Positions 47,801 through 55,520 of a DNA stretch of 64,000 bases are shown piece by piece (the first letter of the stretch is position 1; every line of letters begins with the position of its first letter). A program made the translations under genes and the position numbers. Source of the stretch: Schistosoma mansoni (lineage: Eukaryota > Platyhelminthes > Trematoda > Strigeidida > Schistosomatidae). Location of the stretch: positions 26,422,308-26,486,307 of the forward strand of contig NC_031498.1 in assembly GCF_000237925.1 (NCBI RefSeq). The letters run 5' to 3'. The notes beneath the pieces are model-generated. The model did no database searches. It saw only the letters and a program-made list of their open reading frames with translations, and had not been told where the DNA came from.

Positions 47801-48628
47801 TTAATTCTTATAGGTACTTTAATTTCTAAACATAACGATTAAAAAATGCTTTCATTCAAAACACTTATCGCTGTTTTCCTAGTAACGCTTAATTTTTTTA
47901 AAATATTTTTACATTCAATTACAGATCCTGTAAAACATTTTATTGTCAGTCCACTTATCCTATCAACATTATACAAATCAGATTATGATAATATTGAAGA
48001 TAATTTATATTTAGGAGGTTTCTCATGGGATTTAATATTTCGATGGCATCATATTAATGAAGGTGTAACACCATTATCAATAAAATATAATAAAACTAAT
48101 CCATATCATTTAATTTATCCACAAAAATCACCAGCATTAGCTGGTGGTTTATTTGCTGTTTGGAAAGATGATTTCTTCCATTATGGTGGATATGATGAAG
48201 AAATGAATATATGGGGTGGTGAAAATATTGAATTATCACTTAGAACATGGATGTGTTATGGACAAATTGAAATTATTCCATGTAGTCGCGTTGGTCATAT
48301 GTTTCGTAATAATCATCCATATACATTTCCTATGGGTAAAGAATTTACCATATTACGTAATCATAAACGTACTGTATTAGTTTGGTTTCAACATGATACT
48401 AATTTAACATTAGCTAAAGAATATCTATCTTATTTTTATACAGTATCACCAGAATCTAAAATAATACCAGCTGGAGATATAAGATCACGTAGAATTATTC
48501 CAAATTCATTAAATTGTCATACATTCACATGGTATTTGGATAATATTTATCCTTTACTTAAAAAAGAAGCCCAAAGCATTGTAATCAATGAAGATACTTA
48601 TTATTTAACTGCATTTGACAACTTATAG
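14347..48628 (+). CDS. Polypeptide N-acetylgalactosaminyltransferase without lectin domain, three exons
   Basis: This is a GT27-family enzyme that would transfer GalNAc from UDP-GalNAc to Ser/Thr of secretory proteins in the Golgi, the first step of mucin-type O-glycosylation. Exons 14347-14748, 42720-42957 and 47925-48628 join in frame (introns phase 0 and phase 1) to 447 residues. A short N-terminal tail and hydrophobic segment (about 9-21) form a type II signal anchor, followed by a short stem. Catalytic motifs in order are [10 protein letters not shown] (75-84), EIILIDD (111-117), LDAH with the metal-binding DxH (166-168), [11 protein letters not shown] (244-254), WGGEN (310-314) and VGHMFR (336-341). 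The protein stops about 25 residues after the SWYLENIYP-like end of the catalytic domain, so the usual C-terminal ricin-type lectin domain of about 130 residues is absent. A Lys/Gln/Asn/Ser-rich insert of about 25 residues lies between DxH and GGFSW. The subfamily is not assigned. Confidence 0.5.
14823..15380 (-). pseudogene. RTE LINE (SR2-like) 3' fragment
   Basis: The minus strand gives parts of the RTE C-terminus (a [20 protein letters not shown] block) in more than one frame. The tail is (GTAA)n on the minus strand. A short direct repeat ATGCTAC at 14816-14822 and 15381-15387 is a likely target duplication. It lies 74 bp inside intron 1. Confidence 0.5.
15391..17485. other. Intronic stretch without assignable feature
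   Basis: No exon or clear repeat was seen apart from short AT microsatellite-like runs near 17000. Confidence 0.5.
17490..17665 (+). repeat. R repeat
   Basis: A repeat of about 150-175 bp with GGATGGTTTGGTCGTGGA and TTCTGAACGACATCATCAGC. It also occurs at 24503-24615, 25159-25275 (minus) and 62508-62620. No protein or class is recognised. Confidence 0.5.
17865..17995 (-). repeat. Y repeat fragment
   Basis: Minus-strand match to the repeat at 28245-28560 and 34505-35015, around the GTAGTATGTATCACC-like block. Confidence 0.5.
18135..18410 (-). mobile_element. Family B hammerhead SINE
   Basis: On the minus strand it shows an A-box-like CTAGAGGTTAAG, a B-box GGTTCGAATC, then a hammerhead region (18192-18240) and the 3' block ending GACTCATGATCTCAACTA. 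The GAAA of the core reads AAAA, so cleavage is doubtful. Confidence 0.5.
18955..19145 (+). mobile_element. Family C hammerhead element, decayed
   Basis: It matches the hammerhead element at 37711-37870 around GATTACAGG, TGATGA and the 3' CCATTTCCAACCAC block. The core has decayed (GTGATGA, GAAG). Confidence 0.5.
19822..20135 (-). repeat. T repeat, fuller copy
   Basis: Uninterrupted copy of the repeat that Merlin split at 10590-11640, so it acts as the empty-site reference. Other pieces lie near 38915-38975, 55280-55520 and 59655-59905. No coding content. Confidence 0.5.
21055..21380 (-). mobile_element. Family B hammerhead SINE with intact core
   Basis: The copy includes the long 5' region, the tRNA-like A and B boxes (B-box GATTCGAATC) and the 3' end. 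The hammerhead at 21112-21159 keeps CTGAGGA and GAAA, a GTCC/GGAC stem II, and stem I CACTG/CAGTG. Stem III is ACGG/TCGT with no loop. It is one of the best ribozyme candidates in the window. Confidence 0.5.
21112..21159 (-). ncRNA. Type I hammerhead ribozyme (family B)
   Basis: All core nucleotides are present on the minus strand: CTGAGGA, GAAA and the GTC cleavage site. Stem I is CACTG/CAGTG and stem II is closed by GTCC/GGAC with an ACAAT-type loop. Stem III has four pairs and no loop, which in schistosome hammerheads is thought to favour dimeric folding. Confidence 0.5.
21385..23697. other. Intronic stretch without assignable feature
   Basis: AT-rich; short ORFs on both strands look like chance. 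No repeat family from elsewhere in the window was matched here. Confidence 0.5.
23710..24210 (-). pseudogene. RTE LINE (SR2-like) 3' fragment with target duplication
   Basis: A minus-strand frame (23793-24158) gives [19 protein letters not shown] and [19 protein letters not shown], the RTE C-terminus. A 12-bp direct repeat with one mismatch (CTCAGCCATTTA / CTCAGTCATTTA, 23698-23709 and 24211-24222) marks the insertion. The tail is (GTAA)n. Confidence 0.5.
24503..24615 (+). repeat. R repeat, left arm of an inverted pair
   Basis: It faces a minus-strand R copy that starts at 24630 after about 15 nt. TTAGGTCGAAGTGAA and TTCACTTCTACCTAA pair at the centre. Confidence 0.5.
24646..25158 (+). mobile_element. 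U element nested in the right R arm
   Basis: The copy runs from CCCCCAAATGCCC to an (AATA)n tail. It interrupts the minus-strand R copy between 24645 and 25159. The 108-codon frame at 24820-25146 recurs in other copies but resembles no known protein. Confidence 0.5.
25159..25275 (-). repeat. R repeat, right arm remainder
   Basis: Continuation of the minus-strand R copy beyond the nested U element. Confidence 0.5.
25824..25996 (+). mobile_element. Family A (Sm-alpha-like) SINE, full length
   Basis: It shows an A-box (GTGGCCGAGTGG), a B-box (GGTTCGAGTCCC) and a hammerhead near the 3' end. The unit starts AGTGGCTA and ends TAGCCACT, an 8-bp terminal inverted match also seen in the copies at 52710 and 57493. 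A tRNA-derived pol III promoter is likely. Confidence 0.5.
25931..25975 (+). ncRNA. Type I hammerhead ribozyme (family A)
   Basis: Stem I ATCCAG pairs with CTGAAT (one mismatch), followed by CTGACGA, stem II GTCC/GGAC, GAAA, loopless stem III ACGC/GCGT and cleavage site GTC. This matches the well-known schistosome hammerhead layout. Confidence 0.5.
26548..27060. repeat. Head-to-head pair of family B SINEs
   Basis: A minus-strand 3' half (26548-26675) faces a plus-strand copy (26818-27060). The plus copy has a GAAA to GAGA change in its hammerhead; the minus copy has CTGAGGT. Both ribozymes are probably dead. Confidence 0.5.
28245..28560 (+). repeat. Y repeat
   Basis: Carries the ATATAAGTAGTATGTATCA block found also at 34505-35015 and 56790-57110. 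The class is unknown. Confidence 0.5.
28624..29175 (+). mobile_element. V element, complete copy with 12-bp target duplication
   Basis: The unit is 552 bp, starts TCTTGAGTGCTGTTAG and ends AGCAACGGTCAGGAA. The direct repeat CCTATAGTTCAG at 28612-28623 and 29176-29187 frames it. There are no terminal inverted repeats and no A-rich tail. The 87-codon frame at 28814-29077 resembles no known protein. Other copies are 6495-6850 and 47237-47786. Confidence 0.5.
29420..29710. repeat. Head-to-head pair of family B SINEs, almost abutting
   Basis: A minus copy (29420-29562) and a plus copy (29563-29710) meet within the tRNA-like part, giving an imperfect palindrome that includes two opposed hammerhead regions. 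The plus hammerhead keeps CTGAGGA and GAAA. Confidence 0.5.
30395..30625 (+). mobile_element. Family B hammerhead SINE
   Basis: B-box GGTTCGAATC, then a hammerhead region in which CTGAGGA reads GTGAGGA, while GAAA is kept. The 3' end is typical (GACTCGTGATTTCAACTATG). Confidence 0.5.
30988..34011 (-). mobile_element. RTE LINE, 3.0 kb, 5' truncated, EN and RT nearly open
   Basis: The minus strand carries an apurinic-type endonuclease part (34011-33192: [21 protein letters not shown]), a linker and a reverse transcriptase (32756-31140: [43 protein letters not shown], the catalytic [10 protein letters not shown], and the C-terminal RWLGHVLRM). Two in-frame TGA codons (33189-33191 and near 32830) are the only breaks seen between these parts; both could be CGA to TGA changes. 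The N-terminal end of the endonuclease is missing. A 9-bp direct repeat TATTGTATT (30979-30987 and 34012-34020) marks the insertion. It lies antisense in intron 1 of the GalNAc-transferase gene. Confidence 0.5.
34505..35015 (+). repeat. Y repeat interrupted by a 181-bp insertion
   Basis: Carries the ATATAAGTAGTATATGATG block and continues to about 35015. It aligns by eye with 56790-57110, except for the insertion at 34719-34899. Confidence 0.5.
34719..34899. mobile_element. 181-bp hairpin-bearing insertion
   Basis: The direct repeat TGTTCATTGTATG (34706-34718 and 34900-34912) flanks it. Its right part is a 104-bp inverted repeat (34793-34896) with arms of about 40-50 bp and few mismatches. 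The paralogous Y copy near 56993-57016 has no insertion at this point. The class is unknown. Confidence 0.5.
35499..36340 (-). pseudogene. RTE LINE (SR2-like) 3' fragment
   Basis: Minus-strand pieces include [17 protein letters not shown] (the catalytic FADD region, here FEDD) and [18 protein letters not shown], in different frames. The tail is GTAA-type. Confidence 0.5.
37209..37519 (+). repeat. Left arm of a large inverted repeat
   Basis: It matches the reverse complement of 39741-40061 with only a handful of mismatches and one 13-bp indel by eye. No coding content. Confidence 0.5.
37711..37870 (+). mobile_element. Family C hammerhead element
   Basis: It contains a hammerhead with intact core. 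The first 37 bp or so look like an inverted copy of the element's own 3' end (compare GGTGGTTGGAGG with CCACTTCAAACC). There is no clear tRNA-like box, unlike families A and B. Confidence 0.5.
37772..37836 (+). ncRNA. Type I hammerhead ribozyme (family C)
   Basis: CTGATGA (37790-37796), stem II GTGC/GCAC, GAAA (37811-37814), loopless stem III ATCC/GGGT, and cleavage site GTC ending at 37822. Stem I has two inner pairs, an internal loop, then ACAGG pairing with CTTGT further out. The minus copy at 39655-39740 keeps the same design (CTGACGA, outer stem ACAGG/CCTGT). Confidence 0.5.
38036..38490 (+). mobile_element. Family B hammerhead SINE, with tail of a preceding unit
   Basis: The end of one unit (38036-38110) is followed by a full unit, as in a tandem array. 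The unit includes a long 5' region (TCTAGTGAGAAGCAGTGACC), A-box-like TTCTAGAGGTTAGG and a hammerhead at 38394-38437. Confidence 0.5.
38394..38437 (+). ncRNA. Type I hammerhead ribozyme (family B), intact core
   Basis: Stem I CACTG/CAGTG is perfect. The core is CTGAAGA and GAAA, stem II is GTTC/GGAC with one G-T pair, and stem III is the palindrome ACGG/CCGT with no loop, followed by GTC. Confidence 0.5.
39655..39740 (-). mobile_element. Family C hammerhead element
   Basis: On the minus strand it reads CTGACGA, stem II GTG(T)/GCAC, GAAA, loopless ATCC/GGGT and a GTA cleavage triplet. It abuts the right arm of the large inverted repeat. Confidence 0.5.
39741..40061 (-). repeat. Right arm of a large inverted repeat
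   Basis: Reverse complement of 37209-37519. The adjacent 40062-40195 matches 37573-37700 in a rearranged order and orientation. Confidence 0.5.
40370..40704 (-). pseudogene. RTE LINE (SR2-like) 3' fragment with target duplication
   Basis: Only the last 335 bp are present. The direct repeat GTTATATCATA (40359-40369 and 40705-40715) is exact. The tail is (GTAA)n. Confidence 0.5.
40812..41355 (-). pseudogene. RTE-type LINE 3' fragment, second family
   Basis: The minus strand gives [20 protein letters not shown] and [12 protein letters not shown] (40920-41267). The tail is (TCAG)n as at 8085. Confidence 0.5.
41690..42575 (-). pseudogene. RTE LINE 3' fragment, same family as 30988-34011
   Basis: Minus strand: [20 protein letters not shown] and [14 protein letters not shown], matching the RT C-terminus of the 3.0 kb copy, but decayed. 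A (TAA)n run lies inside at 41840-41873. It ends about 145 bp before exon 2 of the GalNAc-transferase gene. Confidence 0.5.
42720..42957 (+). other. Exon 2 of the GalNAc-transferase gene
   Basis: The exon codes for residues 135-213 plus one base. The acceptor is a pyrimidine-rich tract ending TTACCTAG at 42719, and the donor is CAT|GTAAGA. The first 16 codons ([16 protein letters not shown]) lie before the first ATG at 42768 and match the family block before the DxH motif. The phase 0 start and phase 1 end agree with the flanking exons. The last 30 or so codons are Lys/Gln/Asn/Ser-rich. Confidence 0.5.
44615..45006. repeat. Head-to-head pair of family B SINEs
   Basis: A minus 3' half (44615-44740) faces a plus copy (44762-45006). 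The plus copy has B-box GGTTCGAATC; its hammerhead core reads CCGAGGG, so it is probably dead. Confidence 0.5.
47237..47786 (-). mobile_element. V element, near-complete minus copy
   Basis: It matches 28624-29175 in reverse along its whole length. A short TATAATC direct repeat (47230-47236 and 47793-47799) may be the target duplication. It ends 138 bp before exon 3 of the GalNAc-transferase gene. Confidence 0.5.
47925..48628 (+). other. Exon 3 (last) of the GalNAc-transferase gene
   Basis: The exon codes for the end of residue 214 through 447 and the TAG stop at 48626. The acceptor is TTACAG at 47924. The open frame begins upstream at 47846, but those 26 codons are intronic: the phase 1 junction T|AT gives Tyr and continues into a family-like block. 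This exon holds GGFSW, WGGEN and VGHMFR. A 550-bp repeat ends 138 bp upstream of it. Confidence 0.5.
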
Positions 48629-48837
48629 ACTACATTCAAAGTAACTGACAGTCTTGGATGGTGATTTGATTGTGGAGTTTCTAAGGATAATACAATGAAT
48701 ACACCTCAGAAGAGCTAAAATCAAAAGTGAAGACGTTAATTATTGTTTTAAATAGTTTAGTTATCAATAGATATCTTCTTTTTCAGAAAGAAATTTGATT
48801 ATCTACTCTTTTATATGATTGTATAGATAGATATTCA

Positions 48838-48843
48838 AATAAA
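48838..48843 (+). promoter_or_regulatory. Likely poly(A) signal of the GalNAc-transferase gene
   Basis: A canonical AATAAA lies 210 bp after the stop codon and is followed by T/G-rich sequence. No earlier AATAAA is seen after the stop. The site is a candidate only. Confidence 0.5.
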
Positions 48844-49002
48844 GTGTATATTTTGTATGATCTGGGATTCTTGTTGATTTGTTTATGGTGGTGGTGGTGG
48901 TGGGGGAAGGAATACTGATCGATCAGTGTTAGGTTTCTTTTCTGAGGAAGCATAATCTCAATACAATAGGGTTGATTGAGATGATGTTGTGTTTACACGC
49001 CC

Positions 49003-49490
49003 ACAAATGCCCTGGTATGGCCGAGAGTGGAGAGAGTCCTCTCTCCCTCTCGAAATGCTTTCATATGGCCACGCATATATAGCCTCTACCAGGGAAGTCC
49101 TACTCACTACCTTCTCGTTGCATTACTGTTGTTTACGACATTGAGAGGACGAAAAGCGGATGTCCGGTGCTCTGACCGGGTTGGTGGATGTGGAGTGTCC
49201 ACCTAGGGGAGTTAGAAAACCCTGATTCCAAACCAATGGTGCACATGGGCTCCAGTATTTTGAGGGAACAAATGGAGTATGAATCAATTGTTGGTCACCG
49301 GCTACCATGTGACTGCATCTCCTCACGATGTTCCACTGCCTTGTGGATCAGATCTTTAGGTCAAAGGCTCCGGTTGTAGCCCCCTAGGAAAACCACTTGG
49401 GAAGTATCACAGCCCTCACACAAATCAAATGAGATTTGTGAGGCGCATATGTATCTGGTGCCCCTTTGTACCAATATTTATTTATGTGTA
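49003..49490 (+). mobile_element. U element
   Basis: Copy nearly identical to the first part of the one at 50527, with a small deletion near 49380-49410. Confidence 0.5.
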
Positions 49491-49564
49491 TTTGCACATA
49501 AACATGATTTTACGTGAAGTTTTTTATTCTTAGTGGTAATAGATAAAAACAAGAACAACTAAAT

Positions 49565-49965
49565 AATTTAATGGTTGAATTCATGAACCGGGTAAAGCTA
49601 GACCACCATAGAAAACCTGGAAGCACTGGACGGCCTTTTCGTCTTAGTATGGGACTACTCAACAGTGTGTATTCACGATTCCACACGTGGGGCTCAGATC
49701 CAGCACCTTCGGTCACGCGCGCACACGCTTAACCTCTAAAGCACTGAGCCGGCATCCAGTGGTGTTAATGTCTAACTTCAACCAATCCACAATATTGCGC
49801 CGCCGTCCACCATTGTCTTTATTGAGTCACTGCTTCACAAAAGACATAGTTGAACTCCACAAACTTCCATTTTGATAATCATCATGTGCTTACTTGTGTC
49901 TGGCTTCAAAAGGTGTTTCTTTGAGTTCTAGTGAGAGGCCGTTACCAGTGAAGTTTAACCGTGTC
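49565..49965 (-). mobile_element. Family B hammerhead SINE, decayed
   Basis: The minus strand shows the 3' block, a hammerhead region with TTGAGTA in place of CTGANGA, an altered B-box region and the long 5' region. Confidence 0.5.
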
Positions 49966-50526
49966 TACTAAAGTTTTAAAAATCAAATTATTTTTAGAAG
50001 TAGTAATAAATATCATTATAAGAATTGCCTGTTGAGTTTGTTATTTTTTTAAACAAGTTTTAAAGTTACCAGTTACATAATTGTTCCAACTTTTTCTTTG
50101 TGAAAATAAAAAGAACTGTTTCCGGGTGAATGTATGTGTGGTATTTAGATAATTTTCAATATAGTCAGTTTTTTTTGGAATTAAAGGGATGAATGAAAAT
50201 ATAAAATTTTGAAAACTATTCCATTTTGGGAAATCAATGTAAATAATTTGCTTAACAACTGATCTGTGGTATTTTTGTGTTTTATTCTATTTTGTGCATT
50301 TGTCTTTTGTACTCAGCAACTATTGTTCTCTCTTTAATTGTTCATAAATCACAACAATTTCATTATACACATATCTACTTAGATTTGTACCACCTTTATC
50401 TTAGTTATACACCATTTAGAGTTTGTTAATGATTAGTTGTAGTCTTTGTATTTATAATTACATAAGATTTTAATCCCGGATTGTAAAGAATAATACAGAA
50501 AACGTGACTAGTCTTACTAGTCTTGC
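49966..50526. other. Intergenic stretch without assignable feature
   Basis: AT-rich; no exon or repeat recognised. Confidence 0.5.
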
Positions 50527-51043
50527 GCCCCAAATGCCCTGGTATGGCCGAGAGTGGAGAGAGTCCTCTCTCCCTCTCGAAATGCTCTCACATGGCCACG
50601 CGTATACTGCCTCTACCAGGGAAGTCCTACTCACTACCTTCTCGTTGCATTACTGTTGTTTACGACATTGAGAGGACGAAAAGCGGATGTCCGGTGCTCT
50701 GACCGGGTTGGTGGATGTGGAGTGTCCACCTAGGGGAGTTAGAAAACCCGGATTCCAAACCAATGGTGCACATGGGCTCCAGTATTTTGAGGGAACAAAT
50801 GGAGTATGAATCAATTGTTGGTCACCGGCTACCATGTGACTGCATCCCCTCACGATGTTCCACTGCCCTGTGGACTAGACCTTTAGGCCAAAGGCTCGGG
50901 GTGTGGCCCCCTAATAAAACCACCTGCCCCGGTTTGGGAACCCGGGCATTATCACAGCCTTCACACAAATCAAATGAGATTTGTGTGGCGCATATGTATC
51001 TGGTGCCTATTTGTACCAATATTTGTGTGTCTAGATAAATAAA
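50527..51043 (+). mobile_element. U element
   Basis: Starts CCCCAAATGCCC and ends in an (AATA)n tail. It shares derived changes with the copy at 49003. Confidence 0.5.
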
Positions 51044-51471
51044 CCAGTCTTACTGATATCATAGTTAGTCGACAGGCAAAAAGTTAGAATGTTCTGGAGT
51101 CTATCGATCAGTATGGTTTACAGAGAGTGGATTGTCAAACTTATTTTAATTAGATTTTGCGATAAATTAATAAGATATTTTAAACATCATATTCAGAAAA
51201 CCCTGTAGAAACTCTTCCTTTAGCTTCTATCCCAAGTACCTGGAAATTCCTAAATACAACTGGAGTTGATCTCAGTGGGGGGGCAATCAAATTTTTGACT
51301 GAGTGTAACTTCATTCCAGTTTTAGTTTTCACACTAAGACTTAAACTTATTACTCATCATTTTATTTGTCATATTGTGGTATTTTTTCAAAAAACCTGTA
51401 CTTTAACACAGGGTAATCAAATGTATTCTAGAATGCCTACAACAGAAATAAACAAAAGCTTATAGATAATA

Positions 51472-51582
51472 GGATGCGCACTGCTGAGGAGTCCCATAAT
51501 AGGACAAAACGGCCGTCCAGTACTTCCAGGTTTTCCATAGTGGTCTAGCTTCAATTGACTAATGATTTCAACTATGAAGATA
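51472..51582 (+). mobile_element. Family B SINE, 3' part
   Basis: Starts inside the unit. CTGAGGA is kept, but GAAA reads AAAA. Confidence 0.5.
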
Positions 51583-51756
51583 ATAGAAAAATTATGAATA
51601 TTTTAATTGAATAAAAATAAGTAGAATTTCTTCAACTTCTAAAATACAATACATTTTTATGGCATAGTATACAGATCAGTTGGAATGCTTAACATTAACA
51701 ACCAGAAGACACAAACCTTTATACATTAAATTCATACCCATTGCATATGCTAATGG

Positions 51757-51910
51757 TTATCTCGACTCCGTAACTCAGTGGATAACCTACTAATCTTTAC
51801 AGCAGAGGTACTTGGTTAGAATTTCTCTGTGAACATCAATACTGAGATTCAGTTAAATTCAACTGATGAGTACTAAACGAGCATCCTAGATCTCACTGGT
51901 AATCGCGATC
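51757..51910 (+). mobile_element. Family A SINE, decayed
   Basis: It aligns by eye with the full copy at 25824 (TCAGTGGATAAC, GAACATCAA, AACTGATGAG), but both boxes and the ribozyme are altered. Confidence 0.5.
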
Positions 51911-52709
51911 TAAATTTACTAAAACTTATGCTAATTTCCATTTCTAAGTAACCTAGTTCCTTAAAATACAACAATCATTTGAAAGAGAAAAATATAGATA
52001 TGTATATTTATGAAAATACATGTGCAAAATATTTCCATTTAATGTCAGTTCAAACTTCAATGGAAGCTTGAGTGAAGATGAAGATGAACAAATTAGGTAA
52101 CATTACTTCATCTTTCATTTCTTCCCTTGGTTTTATGAATGATGTATAATTTGACATTAAGACTACCATACATATATATTCTCCATTTAATATAAAGGGT
52201 AGAAAAAAAGAAGAGGTGAGTGGTTAAGATATTCTTTATTATTACTATTATTAGTAATAAAAACTAAGGTTATGAACTATGGTAACCATTAATTCTTAAT
52301 CAATGAATGCCCATAAGGATTGTCAGTAATCTTAAAATTTTTTACAGAGATTTCTTTTTATTCATTTTAGTAAGCATATCCCTTTAATCTAATTTATTTT
52401 ATCTGATGAACTCCCCCTTTACTCTTTTACCCTTTTCTTCAGTTGTGCTGAAAATAAAACTGAAGTTTATAGGGTGCGATTTTTTTTAAAATTTTTATAC
52501 TACGAATTTTATTGAACTTTGAACGTTAATAATTCTAGTGATGATTTATTATTATTCACTTTTAATGCTTATGAATTAAGGCTATAGCGAGGTAATAAGC
52601 ATAGGATGCATATATGCCAATAAGAGATTGATCGATTGTAGTGCTAAACATCAATGGTAAGATTCAAACACACAATACTAAGTGGATTTAAACTGCACCT
52701 CATGGCACA

Positions 52710-52888
52710 AGCAAGTGGCTATCAGGATTCAGTAGCTGAGTGGATAATCCGATGGCGTTTGAAACGAATGGTACTGGGTTCGAGTCTCAGAGTGAACATC
52801 AACTCTGAGGTGCAGGTACATACAGCTGACGAGTTTCAAATAGAACGAAACGAGTGTCCTGGATTCCACTGTTAGCCACTATCCATCT
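52710..52888 (+). mobile_element. Family A (Sm-alpha-like) SINE
   Basis: A-box-like TAGCTGAGTGG and B-box GGTTCGAGTC. The hammerhead at 52820-52864 keeps CTGACGA and GAAA, but stems I and III have mismatches. Confidence 0.5.
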
Positions 52889-53429
52889 TTGTTCATGCAT
52901 ATTTATTATTATTATTAGTGGGTTTGTTCAATATTATATTTTTGGTAAGATATAAAATTCTCAGCACGAAGTATCTCAGCCAGTTTCCGTTTCTTATTTC
53001 TTGATCGATCCTGACGGTTAATATTGAATGGTTTCCAGTTGGATGTTAGCAATTCAAGGATCAACTTCTGAATAATGATGTGTTAGAATAAATAAAAGAC
53101 AGGTAACTTATTGCGATATTAGGATGGCAGAAAAAGGTAGCCCAGATATTCAAAAAGGCCTCTAGTTGTTGTCATACATTTTTAACAACTTTTGAATACA
53201 TGAATTTATGCATCAGTGAATTTGTAGAGTGCAAACAAAAATTTTTTATGAGCAAACTATAAAATCTAATATTTTAGAAAAGATTTACTTATTTAGTTAC
53301 GTTGCTTGGATACCTTGTTAGAATTCGATTCTAACAATTGAGAATAACTGTGTGTAGTTAGAATTGAGGCTGGTGGATTCCAAAATAAAATGTTAGGAAT
53401 TATTTTTTATTTATCAGCCGCTCATTCTA

Positions 53430-53560
53430 CAAAAAACTCCACCTGTAGCTCCTGTGGGGGCTACTGCCGGTCTCAACCCGAGGAGGGTTGGGCATGGGGT
53501 TAGCGACCCCATCCCGTAGAAAACCAACTCGCTAAAAAAACGCTAACCAGAAAAAATTAT
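53430..53560 (+). repeat. G repeat (GC-rich)
   Basis: A GC-rich block with GGGGCTACTGCCGGT-like and GGTTAGCGACCCC motifs. Also at 56315-56440 (minus) and 61475-61605. The class is unknown. Confidence 0.5.
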
Positions 53561-53757
53561 TCAAACCATTCTACAAAAAATGATCTAACTGTAGATATCC
53601 TGTTTTACATTTTCAGTGTCATCTAACAAGTGTACAATAAATTATTAGTAAATCATGTGGTTTGTTTTGATATTTATTACCGTGATTTTGTCATTCAGTA
53701 TTGTAAACAAGTAATTATCACCATAAATAATTTGTTAACAAAACATTTATTGAAGTG

Positions 53758-54045
53758 CAGTTGGATAGTGGCTAGCAGAGAAATCTAAAACGTGCTTCTA
53801 GCTTCATTTGAGACTCGTCAGATAGATGTACTTGCATCCTGATGTTAGTGTTTGCATCAACACTCGAACCCAGTATCTTACACTTCGGAAACTCAACGAG
53901 TTGCCTACTTAGACACTGAGTCCAGGTAGACATTGTCTTGACAACGGTATGAGTTTAAATTTATTTGTAAGAGTTGCTAAAGTCTTCCTCTTGTTGATGT
54001 TAAGGACTGAAATTGATCAGTCGCGTTTGGAATATGTGTATCTAT
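53758..54045. repeat. Family A SINE (minus) followed by a P block (plus)
   Basis: 53758-53927 is a decayed minus-strand family A copy; 53985-54045 is a decayed P block. Confidence 0.5.
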
Positions 54046-54049
54046 TTCA

Positions 54050-55280
54050 GATTGACTCTATGTTTCCATTAAATCACTCTATATATTCTGAATGGTTTTC
54101 GGCTAAAACACACATGACTTTATTGGGAGATAAAAATTTGTCAATTGAAATGCCTTGCTAAAGACAGTCCTAACTTTCAATAATTCAGAATTATAGTTTA
54201 TGGACTGTCTATAAAACTAAATCCACATAACATTCAAACTGACGTATTAACTTATGAACTCATTGGTTAAGCCCTAGATTTTTTATTTATTTACATTGTA
54301 AGTAAGAAGAAATATACAGTAATATCATGGATGACTTAGTTATCACTGAGATTTTTAAGCTTTGTGAGTGTTATATCTGATTCACATAGTACTTTTAATT
54401 TAAAGACGAGGAACCATCACAATCCTACGACATGAAGTGAAAAAAGAACGCGGGAGACTGGTACAAGTGAAGGTTTATTCACTGTAGAATACCACGACGA
54501 GAATCAGAAATTTAATAAACCGAATTGATCAATAAGTGAACAGAAAGGTTTTGCAGAGAAAGAGATTATGAAGGAACAAATCTAAAGCTTTACCTGTAGA
54601 AAAAGGATAGTGCTTAAGTATCGATAATGTTTGACCGTCTAGTGCTCTGTCGATTCAGTCTAGTCATGTAACTATTCAATTCTTCGAATATATTTCAACA
54701 GTTAGTTGATGTAATCGAAGATATCATTTCTATATATATAACCAAAGCTTACATAAATAATTTTAAGTAGAAACCTTTTCCTTTGAAATGATTTCTATTA
54801 GTTAAAAAACATTCAGTAAGTGCCTCTTTATGAGTGTGTATACATCCATGTTAAATGTAGAGTCCTTGACGTACACAAGAGAGAAAGTATCCAGATCAAC
54901 GTTCAAGTCTCTAAATTAAATTAAGGAAAGAATGCTAACAATTAGTGTAAATATTTTAGATGTCAGTCGCTACAACAACTGTTTAGTAAACATCTCTATA
55001 TGTGGGAATAAGTGAAGTTCGTTCTAGTTCTATGTTCATTATCAGCTTCTCCAAGTGTGTGAATATGTTTTGTTTAGGAGGATAGAGTGGTGTGCACTTA
55101 AGGCTTGGACTTTACGTAAAGTACATTCAGTTACCTAATAGTTGTTATGCCTTGAAACCGCTGACCATTGTCACGTTCCAAATCATCAATCAGAATCCGG
55201 AATCTAATTTTATTTAATTCATTTCTGATGCTTCCTCGACATACTAGTTTCCTCATATTGACCAATTACACGAGAGACTA
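54050..55280. other. Intergenic stretch without assignable feature
   Basis: No exon or repeat recognised with confidence. Confidence 0.5.
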
Positions 55281-55520
55281 GAATAATCAACCTTGGGAAG
55301 ACAACCCAGCCCCTATTAATCCTTTATTCTCAAGCTACGACTTCCCATGAGTCGAAAAGAAGCAAATGACCTTCGATATACCATATTTTAAACAGATGTG
55401 TTTTACATCCACAGAAACTCTAGACTGTACCACACCATAAAATGGAAAATAATAATCGTATGTAAACAAGACAAAAGTGACCGATGTAAATAACAGACTG
55501 ACAATAAAATAAAAATAGCA
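55280..55520 (-). repeat. T repeat, decayed fragment
   Basis: Shares CACACCATAAAATGGAAAATA with the copy at 59655-59905 and the corresponding part of 19822-20135. Confidence 0.5.

Larger units (their letters stand above)
42958..47924 (+). other. Intron 2 of the GalNAc-transferase gene (4,967 bp)
   Basis: A phase 1 GT-AG intron. It holds a head-to-head family B SINE pair (44615-45006) and a 550-bp V element just before exon 3. The stretches 43000-44610 and 45010-47230 show no gene or repeat that I can assign. Confidence 0.5.

Noticed and set aside
47846-47924. A hydrophobic 26-codon start upstream of exon 3, looking like a signal peptide
   Set aside because: The splice acceptor at 47924, the phase match to exon 2 and the family alignment show these codons are intronic.
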